Positions 6,854 through 7,509 of a stretch of DNA of 7,509 bases are shown here, one piece after another. The notes below the pieces were generated by a model. It saw nothing but the letters and a program-made list of their open reading frames with translations. It did no database searches and was not told the origin of the DNA. How positions within the stretch are numbered: the first letter of the stretch is position 1; every line of letters starts with the position of its first letter. Both the position numbers and the translations under genes were made by a program. Origin of the DNA: JAUWMV01 sp964562425 (lineage in GTDB: Bacteria; UBP14; UBA6098; B30-G16); the NCBI GenBank assembly GCA_964562425.1, contig CAZLTJ010000103.1:1-7509 (forward strand), read 5' to 3'.

Positions 6854-7483
6854 ATGATTAGAATGTTTAAAACCACACAATTTGGACTAAGTGAAATTAG
6901 GGAATTCGAGAAAGATATATGGGTAGACATTTCAAATCCCCCCAATGAGGAAATAGAAATGATTGCACGAGAACTAAATATTCCTATTGATTTCTTGAAA
7001 GATCCGTTAGATGTTAATGAAACATCAAGAATTGGAGTTGAAGAGAACGTAGTTCTGATAATATTAAGAATACCTCTTTTCAAAGGAGATAATGATGACA
7101 TTCCATTTATTACTTTACCTCTTGGCATTATCCTTACTAATGACCTTGTCATCACAATCTGTTCAGTAAGTGTTGACATAATTTCAGATTTTATAAATTC
7201 TAAAGCGAAGAAATTTTCCATAAAAGATAGAGGTAGCTTCATTTTGAAGATATTTCTCAAAACAGCTTTATTGTATTTGAAGCATCTAAAAGAAATCAAC
7301 AAAAGAACAGCTTCTGTTGAAAAAGAACTGCAAAAAGCCATGAAAAATGAAGAACTGATTAAACTTCTGAATATTGAGAAAAGCTTGGTTTTCTTTACAA
7401 CCTCATTGAAAGCAAATGAACTTATGATAGAACGATTGAAGAAAATGGATGTTATAAAAAAGAAAAGAGATAACGAAGATTAG
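6854..7483 (+). pseudogene. corA: CorA-family Mg2+/Co2+ transporter, cut by a TAG before the membrane helices
   Basis: The gene encodes the cytoplasmic part of a CorA-type divalent cation channel. Seen (numbering from 6854): the family-typical WVDISNPPNEE near residue 23, IPIDFLKDPLDVNE near 43, the long helical region, and SLVFFTTSLKANELMIERL near 176, which is characteristic of this CorA subgroup. The frame ends at 209 residues, whereas CorA proteins are usually a little over 300 and carry two C-terminal membrane helices with a GMN motif; these are missing. After the TAG (7481-7483) the same frame continues LEDDVVEN to the window end, matching the family run that usually reads close to EDLLEDVVVEN. 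A single change from TTG (Leu) would give this TAG. Without the helices it could not form a channel, so the gene is either broken, read through, or carries a base error. The start is set by AGGAGG at 6840-6845. Confidence 0.85.
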
Positions 7484-7509
7484 CTAGAGGATGATGTGGT
7501 AGAAAATAG

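Noticed and set aside
6778..7341. A 187-codon open frame on the minus strand opposite the CorA gene
   Set aside because: The plus strand has clear CorA family motifs and a perfect ribosome binding site; the antisense frame shows no recognisable protein features.
1..7509. Genome-wide reassignment of TAA/TAG as sense codons, to explain the two internal stops
   Set aside because: About 1,700 codons of intact genes in the window contain no in-frame TAA or TAG, which would be very unlikely if these were ordinary sense codons.

Overview
The window looks like chromosomal DNA of an AT-rich, Gram-negative bacterium. A signal-peptide-bearing outer-membrane barrel protein beside a LolCDE/MacB-type ABC exporter requires an outer membrane. 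The style of the barrel protein (signal peptide ending in Ala-Gln, a long motif rich in aromatic residues) and of the CorA protein suggests the Bacteroidota/Chlorobiota/Ignavibacteriota side of the tree or a related candidate phylum. That placement is inference.

Left part (1-3431), all on the minus strand: a compact operon reading right to left. An outer-membrane beta-barrel protein comes first, then 50 bases later a LolD-like ATPase, then two FtsX/MacB-type permeases, the second cut by the window edge. The three ABC genes are joined by 4-base ATGA overlaps. Together they look like a heteromeric LolC-LolE-LolD-style complex that moves a lipoprotein, lipid or other envelope substrate. The barrel protein is probably its partner or its client. 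The substrate cannot be read from the sequence.

Middle part (3432-6853): a RloC/PrrC-like (AAA_13-type) ABC ATPase gene on the minus strand, of the kind linked to phage defence. It is strikingly AT-rich. It lies between two direct copies of a roughly 276-bp non-genic block (3526-3801 and 6411-6686, offset exactly 2,885 bases, about 89% identical by hand count). Each copy carries, on the minus strand, the same promoter-like hexamers, a strong ribosome binding site and a small open frame. The right copy is interrupted by about 114 bp holding a perfect 20-base palindrome with a GTAG foot, as in REP elements. The ATPase reading frame is intact from just before Walker A to its end, but an in-frame TAA separates it from the only plausible start codons.

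Right part (6854-7509), plus strand: a CorA-type magnesium/cobalt transporter gene with a good ribosome binding site. It stops at a TAG before the membrane helices, and the CorA-like frame resumes directly after the TAG up to the window end. Two genes in a row thus carry single nonsense codons with the frame kept downstream. This could be recent decay, stop-codon readthrough or base errors in the assembly.

The points most worth following are the repeat-flanked defence cassette, the two nonsense codons, the Arg-Glu-His candidate nuclease triad in the ATPase C-terminus and the REP-like hairpin.
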